Shown here one piece after another: positions 34,414-45,622 of a stretch of 64,000 bases of DNA. How positions within the stretch are numbered: position 1 is the stretch's first letter; each line of letters begins with the position of its first letter. The notes beneath the pieces are model-generated. The model searched no databases. It was not told where the DNA came from and saw only the letters and a program-made list of their open reading frames with translations. A program made the position numbers and the translations under genes. The stretch comes from Dimargaris cristalligena (lineage: Eukaryota > Kickxellomycota > Dimargaritomycetes > Dimargaritales > Dimargaritaceae). Where the stretch lies: the NCBI GenBank assembly GCA_027576995.1, contig JANBQC010000006.1:1-64000 (forward strand), read 5' to 3'.

Positions 34414-35028
34414 GGTACCTGTGAATAGATTGGTAACAAAGCAGTGAGTAAAGGATAAACAATTAGCAATAAGAAGGGCCTCCACTTTCGCCTGACTCAT
34501 CCAGGCTGAAGGGGTTGCGGCTCGGACTTCTAATTGAACCTGGCAATGGGAGCTGCTGCATATACTTCGGTCTTATTAGGCAGGCCATTCTCTCTGTATT
34601 AGAGTAGGCAAGGGCGGTCAGTTTGGTTGGCTGGCTCCAGCACCTGACCTGCGCCGGGTCCATCTAGGCCAACTTATTCGCCAAGGAAAGTCTTGCGGGG
34701 GCTGAACCTTGGAAATAGGAAGAACGCTGGCTTCATTCGTTGCCTTTCCCTTATAAGGCCTCATGGCAGCCCCCTTGGTTTAGTCCCTGCTCTTTATTCT
34801 GCTTCTCCTTTGCCACCCTTAATCGCTTACGTCGCCCCACTGCTCAGTCTCCTCTTGTCCAGTCCATTACGTTACACCCGCCCACCCGGTCCCTGTAAAA
34901 GCATACTCACCCAAACTAACCGCTATTTCCCCCCTGCCATTCCCTGACTTTCGGCTCAACAGCGTCGTTCGCCCCTCCCCTGAACCCTACCACGCCTTCT
35001 ATCACCTCCCCCTTTATTTTGGCCCCGC
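34414..35028. other. Divergent promoter region between DCTN4 and the CHIP gene
   Basis: Starts of two divergent genes flank it. The right half (about 34740-35028) is C/T-rich on the plus strand, forming the leader of the CHIP gene. No coding feature apart from the alternative DCTN4 start at 34500. Confidence 0.45.
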
Positions 35029-36865
35029 ATGAATGACACTGCTGAACAGTTCAAACGCAAGGGTAACATTTTCTTTTCCGAGAAAAATTACTATGCCGCC
35101 GTTACTGAATATACTAAGGCAATAGTAAGTAACACCCCTCCTCCTCCTATTTCCCCAATGGCTTGGCATAACCCGTGGTAGATGAATGAATGATAATATC
35201 ACTCTGTTGGACAAAGCAGCGGCCACCAAAAATAATTCTGCTTAGCTATACTATGTGAATTGGACACGTAATTACCATTACTAGACAGCCAGTCCAACCC
35301 ACGACATTTACTATACCAACCGTGCACTGTGCTATCTCAAGGTAAGTTATCTGCCGAGGAACAGCCAAATCCTTTCGCAATTGAAGGACCTAGGGGTGGC
35401 TTATCAGGCTATACTGACCCTTGCGTCGCAACCCGGCGCATCTGAACCATTTTGTGCCTCGCCACCCATACCGCGGTATTGCCAGTACACGACCCACTCG
35501 CAATGCCAGAGTGCCTCCCTCTGTGTCAGCGTGGGTACATTGTGACCAGTGTACACGTTTTTGTAAATGGGTGATAGTGCCACCCCATGGCCGATTTGCC
35601 GGAACAATTGCCCCCTAACCATTGGCCTTGGCCATGGTATTGCATATCAGCCTATTCTACGCATCAAAGTATACCCCGAATATCCTTTGATCGGAACAAC
35701 AGTCCTCATGACTCATGGTGTTTGTATGAGTATTTTTTTAACAATTCCGCATACCCCATGGCATCCATTTCTACTAGATGAAACACTACTCCAAAGTTAC
35801 GCTTGACTGCGATAAAGCCCTCTGTCTGAACCCCAAGTCTACCAAGGCGCATTATTTTTTAGGGCAGGCCCTTACCGAGGAGGGGAAACACCTGAATCGG
35901 GCCGTGGGGCACCTCGAGATTGCCTATAAACTCAGTCAGGAACAAAAGCAACCCTACACCTTTTCCGCCGACATTATTGCCAAGGTGCAGCAAGCCAAGA
36001 AACTGCGTTGGAAACTGAAGGAGACTGAGCGCATCGAAAGACAGTCCGAATTGCTTACGTATTTGCGGCACTTGGTCAGTGAGGATTTCAAAGAGTAAGT
36101 GTAATGAATGTCTAAATTAATTGAGCCCTACCCCTACCCCATGGGGCTAACTGGGGTGGTATAAGGGATAGTATCATTCTAACCGCCTATACTGTCCGCG
36201 CCACATCAGCTCCGATTCACCAACATTACGACATTGATAATGGGGAACCCTGAACTGTACCCTTTGCCTGTACTGCATCATTACCAGCAAATTCCAAATG
36301 ATCGAGACGAATGTTTCAGCAAGTGACAACCCGAAGGATAATGCTTACCTTTTAGAGAGTATCCGTGAAGAAAAGGTATGCCAATTACTGGTTCAATCCA
36401 GCCCAACCCAATGAGCCTGGATTCCTAACTATTTAAAAGCCCAAGTTAATCTTTGACTAGGAGCCTCCATGAAATACCGAATTGACCCGTTATATATACA
36501 CCATATCCCCGGTATATATTTTATTAACTTCACCTATACCTTTTTTATAACCGATGCGATTCTATACTACCCTGCTTTTTCGATAGGAAAGTACCTACTC
36601 CCGCATGGAGCAGATCTTTGCCCAAGCTGATGCCAATAGCGCCGAACGCGAAGTGCCCGACTATTTCTGCGATAAAATAACATTCAGTATCATGTATGAC
36701 CCAGTGTTAACCCCCAGCGGCATTTCCTACGAACGAAGTGCCTTGACCGAGCACTTGCATAAAATTGGACACTTTGATCCCCTTTCCCGGAAACCTATGA
36801 CGACAGAGGATATGGTCCCCAATCTAGCCCTTCGGGAGGCCATCGACGAATTTGTTAAGAAGTAA
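35029..36865 (+). CDS. STUB1: CHIP/STUB1-type TPR and U-box E3 ubiquitin ligase
   Basis: Chaperone-dependent ubiquitin ligase: the TPR domain docks on C-terminal EEVD tails of Hsp70/Hsp90 and the U-box recruits E2. Five exons: 35029-35124, 35285-35341, 35778-36094, 36288-36375 and 36587-36865. They sum to 837 nt (278 residues), in frame throughout; human CHIP is 303. TPR repeats: EQFKRKGNIFFSEKNYYAAV, then DIYYTNRALCYLKMKHYSKV, then CDKALCLNPKSTKAHYFLGQ. A charged helical linker covers about 105-185. The U-box (about 210-278) has PDYFCDKITFSIMYDP, the SGISYER turn and DPLSRKPMT. Intron 2 is long (436 bp). Junctions are inferred from splice consensus and domain continuity. Budding yeast lacks a CHIP gene. 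Confidence 0.92.
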
Positions 36866-37654
36866 GCGCTATTTTAATCTGGTAAAATGAAAGGGTGTAA
36901 AGGCAATGGGTCCAGCTGGTACTGTGGCCATTGGTGGTCGTGTATCAGGAATACCCGGAAATATATACCCTTACCTCCAATGCTTTACACCTGACGTTAT
37001 TTAGCAGGTCAATTTTTAGTGTGAATATTGAATGGCGTATCGAATCATTAACCAACTACTCCAATTTTTCTTATTTCAAATACAGAAACGAATGGGCCGC
37101 GGATTATTAAACTGCCATATGCCGCTATCCTCACTAACTGTCGTTCCCCAAGTCCATGTCGGTATTGGGAACGCCTGTACCAGCGTTGCTTCCATATCCT
37201 TCGATTCTTATTGTATTCCAATTTCAAGCCCAAGGTTTATTACCCTATTTATCTGCCCACTATACCGGTGGTATCACTTTAATCCAACTAAGTGTAATAA
37301 GTCGCCGTAGTCAATGATCCTTATCCGCTGGCCATTCGATAGTTTTGCTATCTCTCCAATTAGGAAGTCCGTGTCTATTCCCACCATGTTGTTTCCCTTT
37401 GAGTCTTGCCCTTGGCTGACCGGAAACTCTGTTGATTCGAATGGTCGATTCGAGTGGAAAAAATGGCATTCTCATTTGCGACGTCACCACATTTATCTAC
37501 TCACGGTTATTTATTGTATCAACATCAAAACTGGTTGGAGAGAGGCTGGAGGTAAACCTATTTTGTAAACCTATATAAATAATTTGAACTATGTACATAT
37601 ATTACAGGGAATTGTTCAAGTAAATCACGAGCCCGTGTCCGTGTCAGTGTCTGT
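36866..37654. other. Convergent 3' intergenic region
   Basis: AT-rich spacer between the CHIP stop and the stop of the secreted-protein gene. Short open frames at 37032-37310 and 37314-37568 have no domain-like features. No repeat noted. Confidence 0.45.
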
Positions 37655-38425
37655 TTAGTGGGCGGGTGCGGTGGCAATGTTCTTGCTGGGCGCGACAGTC
37701 ATGTAGTTACCCGGAGTACACTGGGCCTTCCTGACCCCTTTGGCGGGTCCCCCGTTAAATTTGGTGAATAGGAACTGGTACTTTGGACTATAAATATAGA
37801 TGGTCAGGTTACCCGGCTCGGTGCCTTTCCCTTCGATTTTCAAACAGCCATTGTGGGTTTGGCCATTACCCAGTGCTAAGCCCACTATAGCAGCAACCAG
37901 TAGGGTGTCGCCAATCGCGTAGTCGTGACCAAACGCGCTTACAAAGGGGTTCAGAACCGCCCCACTCTCGCCCAGCGGACCCCGGGTGACGGCGAAGCAA
38001 CCGTGGGGGTACTGGGTGCTTGGGCCTTGCTCAATGGTCAGCCACGTCCCTGCAAGGGTGTAGCCCGCTCCCGTTGTGACGAGGTCCTTGGCGAAATCGG
38101 ACTTTACTCTTATTGCACTATTGGATGCATTGGAACACAGAGATATACCAACTGAGTCGGTGGCGGCATATGTACTTTCAAAGACACTGTACTGCACAAA
38201 TACTTTCTTGGTAGTGGCGGTGCTGGTGCCCGAGGGTGACGGAAGAGTGCCGGTACTAATGGTGGTGACGGTGGGTAGGGTTTTGTCCCCAGGAGTCGGG
38301 TGTGGAATGGGTTGGTCGTTCCCGTAGATGGAGGTGGTCTGGACCGGGTGGGTGAATCCAGGGGAAGCAGTAAACACTACCAGAGTCACGGCCAAGGTCA
38401 AGACCGAAAAAGACGAATAAAGCAT
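37655..38425 (-). CDS. Secreted protein with a double-psi beta-barrel (3D-like) C-terminal domain
   Basis: 256 residues, no intron. Residues 1-25 form a signal peptide (LAVTLVVFTASPGFTHP region). Residues 26-72 are a Thr/Ser/Pro-rich, probably O-glycosylated linker. The C-terminal 170 residues include GESGAVLNPFVSAFGHDYAI, then IGDTLLVAAIVGLALGNG and THNGCLKIEGKG. This G-x-L-x-PF-x-S...G-D-x-L...THNGC order resembles fungal secreted double-psi beta-barrel proteins related to expansin/RlpA and the 3D domain. The usual acidic residues after HNGC (xxDxG, IDxF) are replaced (EGKG, TIYIY), so any lytic activity is doubtful. A carbohydrate-binding or inhibitor role is possible. Identification is by pattern only. 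Confidence 0.6.
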   Translation of the reverse strand: MLYSSFSVLTLAVTLVVFTASPGFTHPVQTTSIYGNDQPIPHPTPGDKTLPTVTTISTGTLPSPSGTSTATTKKVFVQYSVFESTYAATDSVGISLCSNASNSAIRVKSDFAKDLVTTGAGYTLAGTWLTIEQGPSTQYPHGCFAVTRGPLGESGAVLNPFVSAFGHDYAIGDTLLVAAIVGLALGNGQTHNGCLKIEGKGTEPGNLTIYIYSPKYQFLFTKFNGGPAKGVRKAQCTPGNYMTVAPSKNIATAPAH

Positions 38426-39089
38426 GGCTCAGGAATGGAGTGGGTGAAAAACACGATGGAATTCACTGAGACAGTCAACGGATAGTAAAATAAATTGATA
38501 ATTGGCTGAGCGTGAGGATCAGTGGGCAGCACTGTGGTATTGACCAAACCAGGGAATTGATGGAATGGCGGAAATATGAGAATATGGAAAAAGCGGCTAC
38601 TAAAGCAAATTCATTGGCAATATAATGGTAAAAGGACTTGCCAGTGTCTTTTATATACAGTTGACCATTCCTAGCTGTATAGGTTTGGCGATGACGGTTT
38701 CCAATTCCTTGGTTCGGGAGCGGGGAATCGCTGAAAAATTATGGATTAGGGCTTTGGTATCCACACTTCGCCACTTAACAATAGTCCAATGGGTAATTGC
38801 ATTGTCTCTCCGTTCAGGCTCCACCACAAGTGGAAACAATAGTAAATATACCTTGAAGATTTCCCTTCTTCGAGTCTCTTTCCCTTTAAGGCACAATGCC
38901 GCGTCGCTTGTTTTGGGTGCCATGGTGATAAAATAGTACTGCCACCTTGAAGTTGGGGAAGCAATCTGTATCGATATAATGACCCCGACAATAGCTGGTA
39001 AAGTAATACGTATATTAGGGTAGTGAATGTGCCAATATTGACTTAGTAATTGAACAATACCATTGATTGGGTAACAGTCAGACACCTAA
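38426..39089. other. Intergenic region left of the repeat array
   Basis: 5' flank of the secreted-protein gene followed by AT-rich sequence. A minus-strand open frame (38651-39085) has a plausible basic composition but no recognised motif, splice context or homologous copy in the array. Left unassigned. Confidence 0.4.
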
Positions 39090-39641
39090 ATAGCCCATTG
39101 AGGTTTGGATATGGGTGGGTAATTGGTATTGGAAGCGAATATCTTTTGTTCGTCGGATTTATCTACCTACTATGCATATCCTGGAATTTGATATCATCTG
39201 ATTTACATCGATTTCCCGTTAGTCACCATCTATACAATAACGAGGCTATCCCCAAGTTCAGCTTTGGCGGCTATCCGCATGATACTCGCCAACAATACCT
39301 ACAAACCATTGAAATAGTCTAATAACTCCGCAAGCCACCATTGGCTATATTGGCTTAATATAATCCCATAGGTGACAACGATGGCTCCAGTCAACAACGG
39401 TTCGAATATAAATACCATTCAAAAATATAAAAAATTGTAACACTTGCCTGATTTTAACCAGGGCTTCACAATAGCCAAATTTTGCCATATGGCCATATTT
39501 AAACACCAGTTACTACATCACTATTGCCGAAATTAAATAAAAAAAACACTTTATTAAAACCGGTGTCAGGCCTACTAGCAATTCACGGACAAAGTGAGCC
39601 GTCTACTGGTATACCAATCGGAACAAGGTATAGCATATAAT

Positions 39642-40087
39642 TCAGCTGAATAATTTGGGGCAGGGATTGACATATATATCTTCGGCTTTCGCGCAGATAG
39701 TTCCTACCACGGTACCTTCAAAAGTCACTAGCTCCTCGTCCTCGTCAATGTTTGCGATGCTACCTTTGTAAATCGTATCGGGAGAAGATTTAAAGACAAA
39801 ATAATACAGCTCTAATCAAAATAAGAACAGTAAATACATAAAAGCCGTGTTAATAAGTGGTAAGTAATCTAGGTGCCCCTAGAAGTTATTCAGGGTTGGG
39901 ATATGGGCGCTTATGAATAGCTATATAACTATCTTATCAATCCGAAGGCTAGATAAATGTAAGAGAGGCAAAAGGGGGATGTAAACCATGGGATGTGCGA
40001 ATCGACTATTTGGCGTTTACCGAACCTAGGTTACTCACCGTGCAATTCCAAAATCGCGTAACCGTCCTCGAATAGTTCAACTTTCAT
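39642..40087 (-). CDS. Array copy A: small two-exon protein, 72 residues, unknown family
   Basis: Exons 40087-40039 and 39811-39642, intron 227 bp (donor GTGAGT, acceptor TTAG, phase 1 after codon 16). The deduced protein starts MKVELFEDGYAILELHE and contains FVFKSSP, IYKGSIA, VTFEGT, VGT and AEDIYVNPC. It has no signal peptide or membrane segment. Alternating hydrophobic stretches separated by glycines and short polar turns suggest an all-beta SH3/Tudor-like small barrel; that is inference. It is 35/72 identical to copy D but only 17/69 to copy E. TATA box at 40219-40226, AATAAA on the sense strand at 39555-39550. Short length and lack of a known family are offset by conservation across six copies. 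Unlike other copies it lacks a long C-tract before the ATG. Confidence 0.75.
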
Positions 40088-40218
40088 GGCTAGGGTTGAT
40101 TGGCGGCGGGAGCTAAGGTCAGCGGAATATATCAAGTCCGGTACAGAAATTGCTAATGGCAAATAGCTAGTTGTTTGAGACGGAAATTGTTGAAGACAGT
40201 CGAATGGATAATGTGTAA

Positions 40219-40226
40219 TATTTATA
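40219..40226 (-). promoter_or_regulatory. TATA box of array copy A
   Basis: TATAAATA on the minus strand, 132-139 bp upstream of the ATG, in a conserved context (CTTTCAAA on its upstream side). Confidence 0.7.
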
Positions 40227-42434
40227 CATTTGAAAGGGGGGCTATAAAACCTAAATCATTACAGTATGGCAAGAAGATTCTGTGCGACCTGAAGGTTCCT
40301 GATCTCCTAATCCGCTGTTTCTTTTACTTTCATCAAGTCCCGAGTGATTAGTGTCGAAATTGAGATTTTTAAATAGAAATGCGGCATTGCATTGGCGGGT
40401 TCCGCTAGATATTACTGCCAAGGTTGATAAAATAAAATGATTGAATGTCACAGTAGTCATTAATTGAATGTTTAACAATAATCCATAAATTATCAGCTAC
40501 ACTTATCGTTTTCCCTCTATGCTAGGTGTTGGTATGTCACTTAGTTGATGGACAGCGGTCGTCCAATAGGCCCTGTTATTATATCATCTGGGGTGAACCA
40601 AACAACTTCTAATCCGATGAAGTTGATAGATTACACTGAATTAACTTGGACTCCAATATAGTGATTTCCATCGCCAAAACCGATGCCAATTTTTCCGATA
40701 AACCCATTTCCGTAAGACTGATCCGATATACTGGTTGCCCACATCACCATCTTGGTCTACTCCCCATCAGAAACACTTACACCATTCAGACGTTGGATGA
40801 TTAGGGTTATTGTTGCAGACTCGTCGGGCATTGGAGAACCCCATTCCTAGTTGCCATTTTTCTAAAAAAACACGTAACACACCGAGTACTATTTACCCAC
40901 AGCCAGACTTATTGTAATAATCACCCTTCGGATATTGACATCTGTTAAATGTGAGCACCATGATCACTTTAGTTTGTGAACCTCTGGTTCTTTCCTCATT
41001 ATTCCTATAGATTTTTATGTAAATTAGGGCATTATGACCAGCTGTCTTTTTAATCCGATTTTAACTATTTCACAAACAGATGGGGCATTGCAATAATAAA
41101 TATAATATCGCACAAGATCCGACCTGCATTATAGTAATAAGCAATTCATCCTCCATTACTTATTTATAAAATTGGAGTTTGCGGGGGGGGGGGAGTTTTG
41201 TAGCTATCACGAAGTACCTAATGGTCGGTAAATTTATATATTCTAGCAGGAGGAAAACTGTAAAATTTCCTACATATAAAACTATAGTATTTTTAGATAG
41301 TGTTATAATGTATATAAACAGCATTTAAATAATACTGACAAGGACGGTATTAGTATTATTCTGGAATTTACCCACTAGCTTGACTTGAACGCTAATTGAC
41401 GTATAAAATAACATCAGAAAAGTATGGTTTATTCTGATAATCAGTAATGATTTTCCATTGCCAACCACGACAAAATAAAATCCACATCAACTTCCAGCAA
41501 GGAGCTGATGCATATGTAAGATTATATCGCAATCGTTGGTTGAATCCTGATTATAATCATCTGAAAAGGTGCCATGGCTGCAAAAGACTCCGTCTTTCTT
41601 ACTATAGTTTAATTCCAAACCCGAAGAAATCATGTGCAGCAATTTTGTTACTACTCCGGCGAGGCTGAAAATAAAGCCCCACGGGTGGAGACGATAATGT
41701 GATAAAAACAATGAGTTATTAGAACCTCAAGGCAGTTATAGTAAACATGTGCCTATTCCAAGGACGACAATTTAAGATGTAAACGCAGGTGCAAGTAAAG
41801 ATGAGATGCGAGAGACTTATATTCAAGTTTTACTCTTTGTCGTACATAATAATCCAGATAATGTCTCAAGCACCTACGCCTAGAACGAGTTATGAGACAT
41901 AACACATGAGCAGCTGATGCGAAGGGCGTTTGATAGAATACAATACAGGAGATACTAAATAGGTTGAGTTCATTATTGAAAAGGGTATAGAACTATATGC
42001 TAATTAACTAATGAACGGCTGTAGGAATTAGCCCGGTTTTATATAGTCGAGAAGACTGATGATATAGATGTCGAACAAGCATGGAGGTTGCTGGAAGACG
42101 CTACTGAATATTAATATGAATGTTAGATAATTGTAGACATGTATAAATGATAGAATGTATAGAATAGATGAATCGAGTGGTGATGCATAGCTGAAGAAAG
42201 GTGAACCTTCAATAAGGCCAAATTCCCGCGGCTCGTTGATGGAACTGGGCAACGATGTTGCCTGGTTCTTCGTGTTTAGTCGGCTTTAATATTGTTGGTT
42301 ATTAGACACAACGTAAATTAAAAAAAAAAGTAATTTATTAAAGCCAGAATTGGGCTTACTAGCAATTCGTGGTCCAAGTGAGTCGCCTACTGGTATACCA
42401 ATCAGAATAAGGTATATTATAGATTTTATCTGGC

Positions 42435-42868
42435 TCAGTTGACGAAGGGTCTGATATATATATCTTTAGCCATCACGCGGAAGGTTCCCATTGAAGTTCC
42501 TTGGAAAGTCACCACACCTTCGTACTCGTCGAGTTTCGCGACACTACCTTGGTATATCTTATTGGGATAAGCTTTAAAGGCGAAATCAACCAACTCTAAT
42601 CAAAATAATAATAATCATTAAAAGATCCGCGTTAATAAGTAACGAGTAACTTAAGTGTTCCTAGAACCTATCCAGTGTCAGGATATAGGCGATGATGAAT
42701 GGCCATATTACTAACAAATCGATTGAAAGGTTAGTATAATATAAGAGAGGGAGACGTTGGATATCAAATATGGGAAGGGCGAATCGCCTAATGGGTTTAG
42801 GGATAGTCTGATTACTCACCGTACATTTCCAAAGTCACCAAATCCCTGTTAAATGTTTCGGCTATCAT
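42435..42868 (-). CDS. Array copy B: small two-exon protein, 69 residues
   Basis: Exons 42868-42820 and 42595-42435, intron 224 bp, same phase-1 position as the other copies. Protein begins MIAETFNRDLVTLEMYE and continues with FAFKAYP, IYQGSVAKLDEY, VVTFQGT, MGTF and AKDIYIRPF. It groups with copies A and D (33/69 identical to D), sharing the ELxxFxFK, GSVA, DEY and GT..GT pattern. TATA box at 43010-43017; AATAAA at 42339-42334 on the sense strand. A C10 tract (G on plus at 42894-42903) ends about 25 bp upstream of the ATG. In this copy it is followed by CTCCCCACAG, which would also serve as a 3' splice site of a leader intron. A MITE-like element sits 530 bp upstream. Confidence 0.75.
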
Positions 42869-42890
42869 GTCTAGGCTCGAGTAGCTGTGG

Positions 42891-42903
42891 GGAGGGGGGG
42901 GGG
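42891..42903. repeat. Pre-ATG G/C tract, copy B
   Basis: GGA followed by ten G on the plus strand (C on the coding strand), 23-35 bp from the start codon. Confidence 0.9.
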
Positions 42904-43009
42904 TCAAGGACGACGTAGGAATTCAAGTCGGGTGTAGAAATTACTAATGGCGAATAGTTAGTGGTTAGAGACGGTAATTATTGAAGACAGTCGAATGGAT
43001 AATGTGTAA

Positions 43010-43017
43010 TATTTATA
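43010..43017 (-). promoter_or_regulatory. TATA box of array copy B
   Basis: TATAAATA on the minus strand, about 145 bp upstream of the ATG, preceded by TCCCTTTCAAAA as in other copies. Confidence 0.7.
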
Positions 43018-43399
43018 ATTTTGAAAGGGAACCATATACCTCAGTTTATATCAGCAGGGCTGATCGAGTCAGTGCGAACTGAAAGTTTCCTGGTGTCCTA
43101 ACCCACTGACTTGCTTTTTTCTCCATCAATTTCCGAGTGATTAGTGTCGAAGTTGGGTTTTCCGAATAGAATAGCGGTATTAAATTGGGATTTTCCGCTG
43201 GATAAGATTACCTAAGGTGATAGATTACAATGATTGAATGATGCGTAGTAAGATGTGTAATTCTTGGCACTAGTACATCGATCATCTACCACCCTAACCG
43301 GTTCCCCGCTACGTTAGCTGTTTACATGACATGTGTAGTTGATGGGAAGCATTCGTCTAATAGGCGCCATTATTTAATCGCTTAGGGAGCATTAAACAT

Positions 43400-43540
43400 A
43401 TGGGAGAGGTTCAGCTGAGCTGTATAACGAAAAGTCCGTTAAATGAAGTAAAAATACTGGATAAAAATAAATCTCCCATATATTATCCCATACACTTATC
43501 ATTTAAACCCTTATACAGCTGGGCCGAATTTCACCCACAT
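43400..43540. mobile_element. MITE-like element in unit B
   Basis: About 141 bp present in units B and E only. Its ends (ATGGGAGAGGTTCAGC... and ...GGCCGAATTTCACCCACAT) form an imperfect inverted repeat of about 28 bp, meeting at TATACAGCT on the inner side. Comparison with units A and C shows the empty site: 'accaaac..tctaatcc' continues directly there, whereas here the element interrupts it, with a possible ACAT duplication. No coding capacity, so it would be non-autonomous. Confidence 0.65.
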
Positions 43541-43739
43541 TCTAATCCCACGAAATTGATAAATTGTGCCAAGCTAACTTAGTTCCCAATATAGTGGCAC
43601 CTATCTTTTATACTGATGCTAATTTTTCCAATAAAGCCATATCCGTAAGACCAATCCAATATATTTATTGCCCACACCATCATCTTGATCCATATATTAT
43701 CAATAACTGTCATGCTTCATAATTAACAGGGGTAAAGCT

Positions 43740-44720
43740 GACTATTCATGAAGGACTAGGCACCATAATCACCTAGTTTTACCAACAAGATGTGGGAATT
43801 CCGCCTTATTGAAGGGTCACATACCATTAGCCATCCACCACCACTTGATTTGTCTTTTTTACATATCATATTCTTTTTACTCATCTATTATGAGTTATCA
43901 TTCATTATATCTCTGAGTAGTATCTTCTAGCTATCAGCACTCCTAATCTGACTTAATCCAGACCTAATGATTGCCCATCCTTATTAGGCCTTGTAGTACC
44001 CTTTTAACCTTCCCATAGTCACCCCTAGTACTATGGGTCATCATTTATTATATACCCCTACTCATTCCAACCCCAATACTTTGCACCCCAAACACTCAAC
44101 TTGTGGATCCAAGACTTTTCCTATTCTTATGAGAGTCTTCCCAATGTGAAGCTATCTGGTCAGACTCTTTATCTACCTATACCTTAGTCTTAGTAGTATT
44201 TCCCTTGGGACCTCCCTCTGGAGCCATCCCTGCATATATATAACCAGGCCCCACTGGGACTAATTTAATTCCTAAGCTTATTCTTCCCCCCTTAGTTTAT
44301 CCCAATAAACTCTATATATATTTAACCCCCTTGTATTTGACTAATAAGTGTGCTTACTGCATGTCCCTTGCTTATACCTGCATTCATAGCTTTTATTAGT
44401 TAGTACCATGCCCCAACCTAATACTAAGACCTGCTTAGCCATATCTAGGCTCCATCTACCATTAGAAGCCTACCTCTGGGATTCTTGACAGACTAAGAGC
44501 AGTTAACCCAGGTGACAAGCCATAAGCTTTATTGAATAAAGATATAATCATTAGTAGAAATAGTAATGAATAAAGAAGAAAGCCACAAAATGAAAACAAC
44601 AACTCCGGTTGAGTTGTTTTTTTTCTTAGTAGAGGACACACCCATAAGAATGAAGGGGACGTGGCTATAATAGGGTGAATAAAATACTGCTTACAAGAGC
44701 TAAAAGAGAATCATGATAGA
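43740..44720. other. Unit-specific 1-kb segment between copies B and C
   Basis: No counterpart seen in the other units. Strongly pyrimidine-rich on the plus strand from 43870 to 44500, ending in A-rich sequence. Could be a retroelement LTR or remnant, but I found no coding frame, clear terminal repeat or tRNA-primer site. Confidence 0.35.
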
Positions 44721-45037
44721 TCATGCAATTTCTAACAAAGACACCTTCAGCTATATTGACCAAATATAACACCATAGGTGATAATGGTTTGAATATAAAT
44801 ACTATTCATAATTACAGAAATCGTAACACTTGCCTGATCTTAACAAGGGTTTTACAAGAGCTACATTTTGCCATATGGCCATTTTTAAACACCAACTACT
44901 GCATTGCTATTGCCAAAATTAAATGAAACAAAATATACACTGTATTGAAGCCGGAGTCAGATTTACTAGCAATTCACGGGTGAATTGTGCTGCCTACTGG
45001 TATGCCAACCGGGATATGGCATATTACATGTCTAGGC

Positions 45038-45479
45038 CTAATTAAAATGTAAGTAGGGTGTAACGTAGATAGTATCGAAAGTCAAGAGGATTTCTCCATC
45101 TTCGACATCGTCGATAAGAAATGTATATTGGCTCTCCCTAATTTCCTTGACAATGCCTTCGCTTGTAATTCTGGGACACGATTTAAAGGCCCAAACAACC
45201 CTTGCTAAAAGAAAAAAAGAACAATATTGTGAAGTCCGTATTAATTAGGGGCAGTTTCTTTAAGTTATCCTGCAAACTATACAGCAACAGGATATAGGCA
45301 CTGGTGAATATATATATATAACTTTCTGATCAATTTGAAGATTAGGGAACTGTAAGAGAGGCAGCAGGGAAATTTGAATTATAAAATATGCGAATCGACT
45401 ATCTGGAGTTTACCTGATCTAGTTACTTACTGTTCAATATCAAAGTCGTGTAATCTCCTTCGAATGTTTGAATGATCAT
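45038..45479 (-). CDS. Array copy C: small two-exon protein, 71 residues, most divergent
   Basis: Exons 45479-45431 and 45204-45038, intron 226 bp (GTAAGT, TTAG). Protein starts MIIQTFEGDYTTLILNT, then VVWAFKSCP, SEGIVKEI, a TFLIDDVEDGE segment and IYVTPY near the end. It keeps the family frame, intron phase and the WxFKxxP and IYVxP anchors, but has lost the YKG and GT..GT residues of copies A, B and D. The frame is fully open, so it is not an obvious pseudogene. The poly(A) motif is degenerate (AATACA on the sense strand at 44946-44941). TATA box at 45615-45622; C9 tract (G on plus at 45500-45508) about 20 bp before the ATG. Confidence 0.68.
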
Positions 45480-45499
45480 AGCTAGGGTAGATTAGCGGT

Positions 45500-45508
45500 G
45501 GGGGGGGG
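45500..45508. repeat. Pre-ATG G9 tract, copy C
   Basis: Nine G on the plus strand, 21 bp from the start codon of copy C. Confidence 0.9.
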
Positions 45509-45614
45509 TTAAGGTCGGCGGAATAAATCAAGTGTGGCGCAGAAGTTGCTAACGGTCAATAGCTAGTGATTGGATATAGTAATTGTCGAAACCAGATGAA
45601 TGGATCAAAATGTA

Positions 45615-45622
45615 TATTTATA
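45615..45622 (-). promoter_or_regulatory. TATA box of array copy C
   Basis: TATAAATA on the minus strand, about 140 bp upstream of the ATG, with the conserved TTCCCTTTCAAAAG upstream. Confidence 0.7.

Noticed and set aside
38651..39085. 144-codon minus-strand frame left of the array
   Set aside because: Plausible composition in part but no family, no splice signals and no homologue in the array units; insufficient support.
39812..40038. Intronic C/D snoRNA as the cause of intron conservation
   Set aside because: GATGA- and CTGA-like words occur on the wrong strand relative to transcription and do not pair as C/D boxes at proper ends. Kept only as an alternative to be tested by small-RNA data.
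41447..41668. Frame with a GADAYVRLYRNRWL stretch reminiscent of the end of gypsy-type integrases
   Set aside because: The resemblance is one short motif; the homologous position in unit E (about 51190) is broken and no other retroelement domain is nearby.
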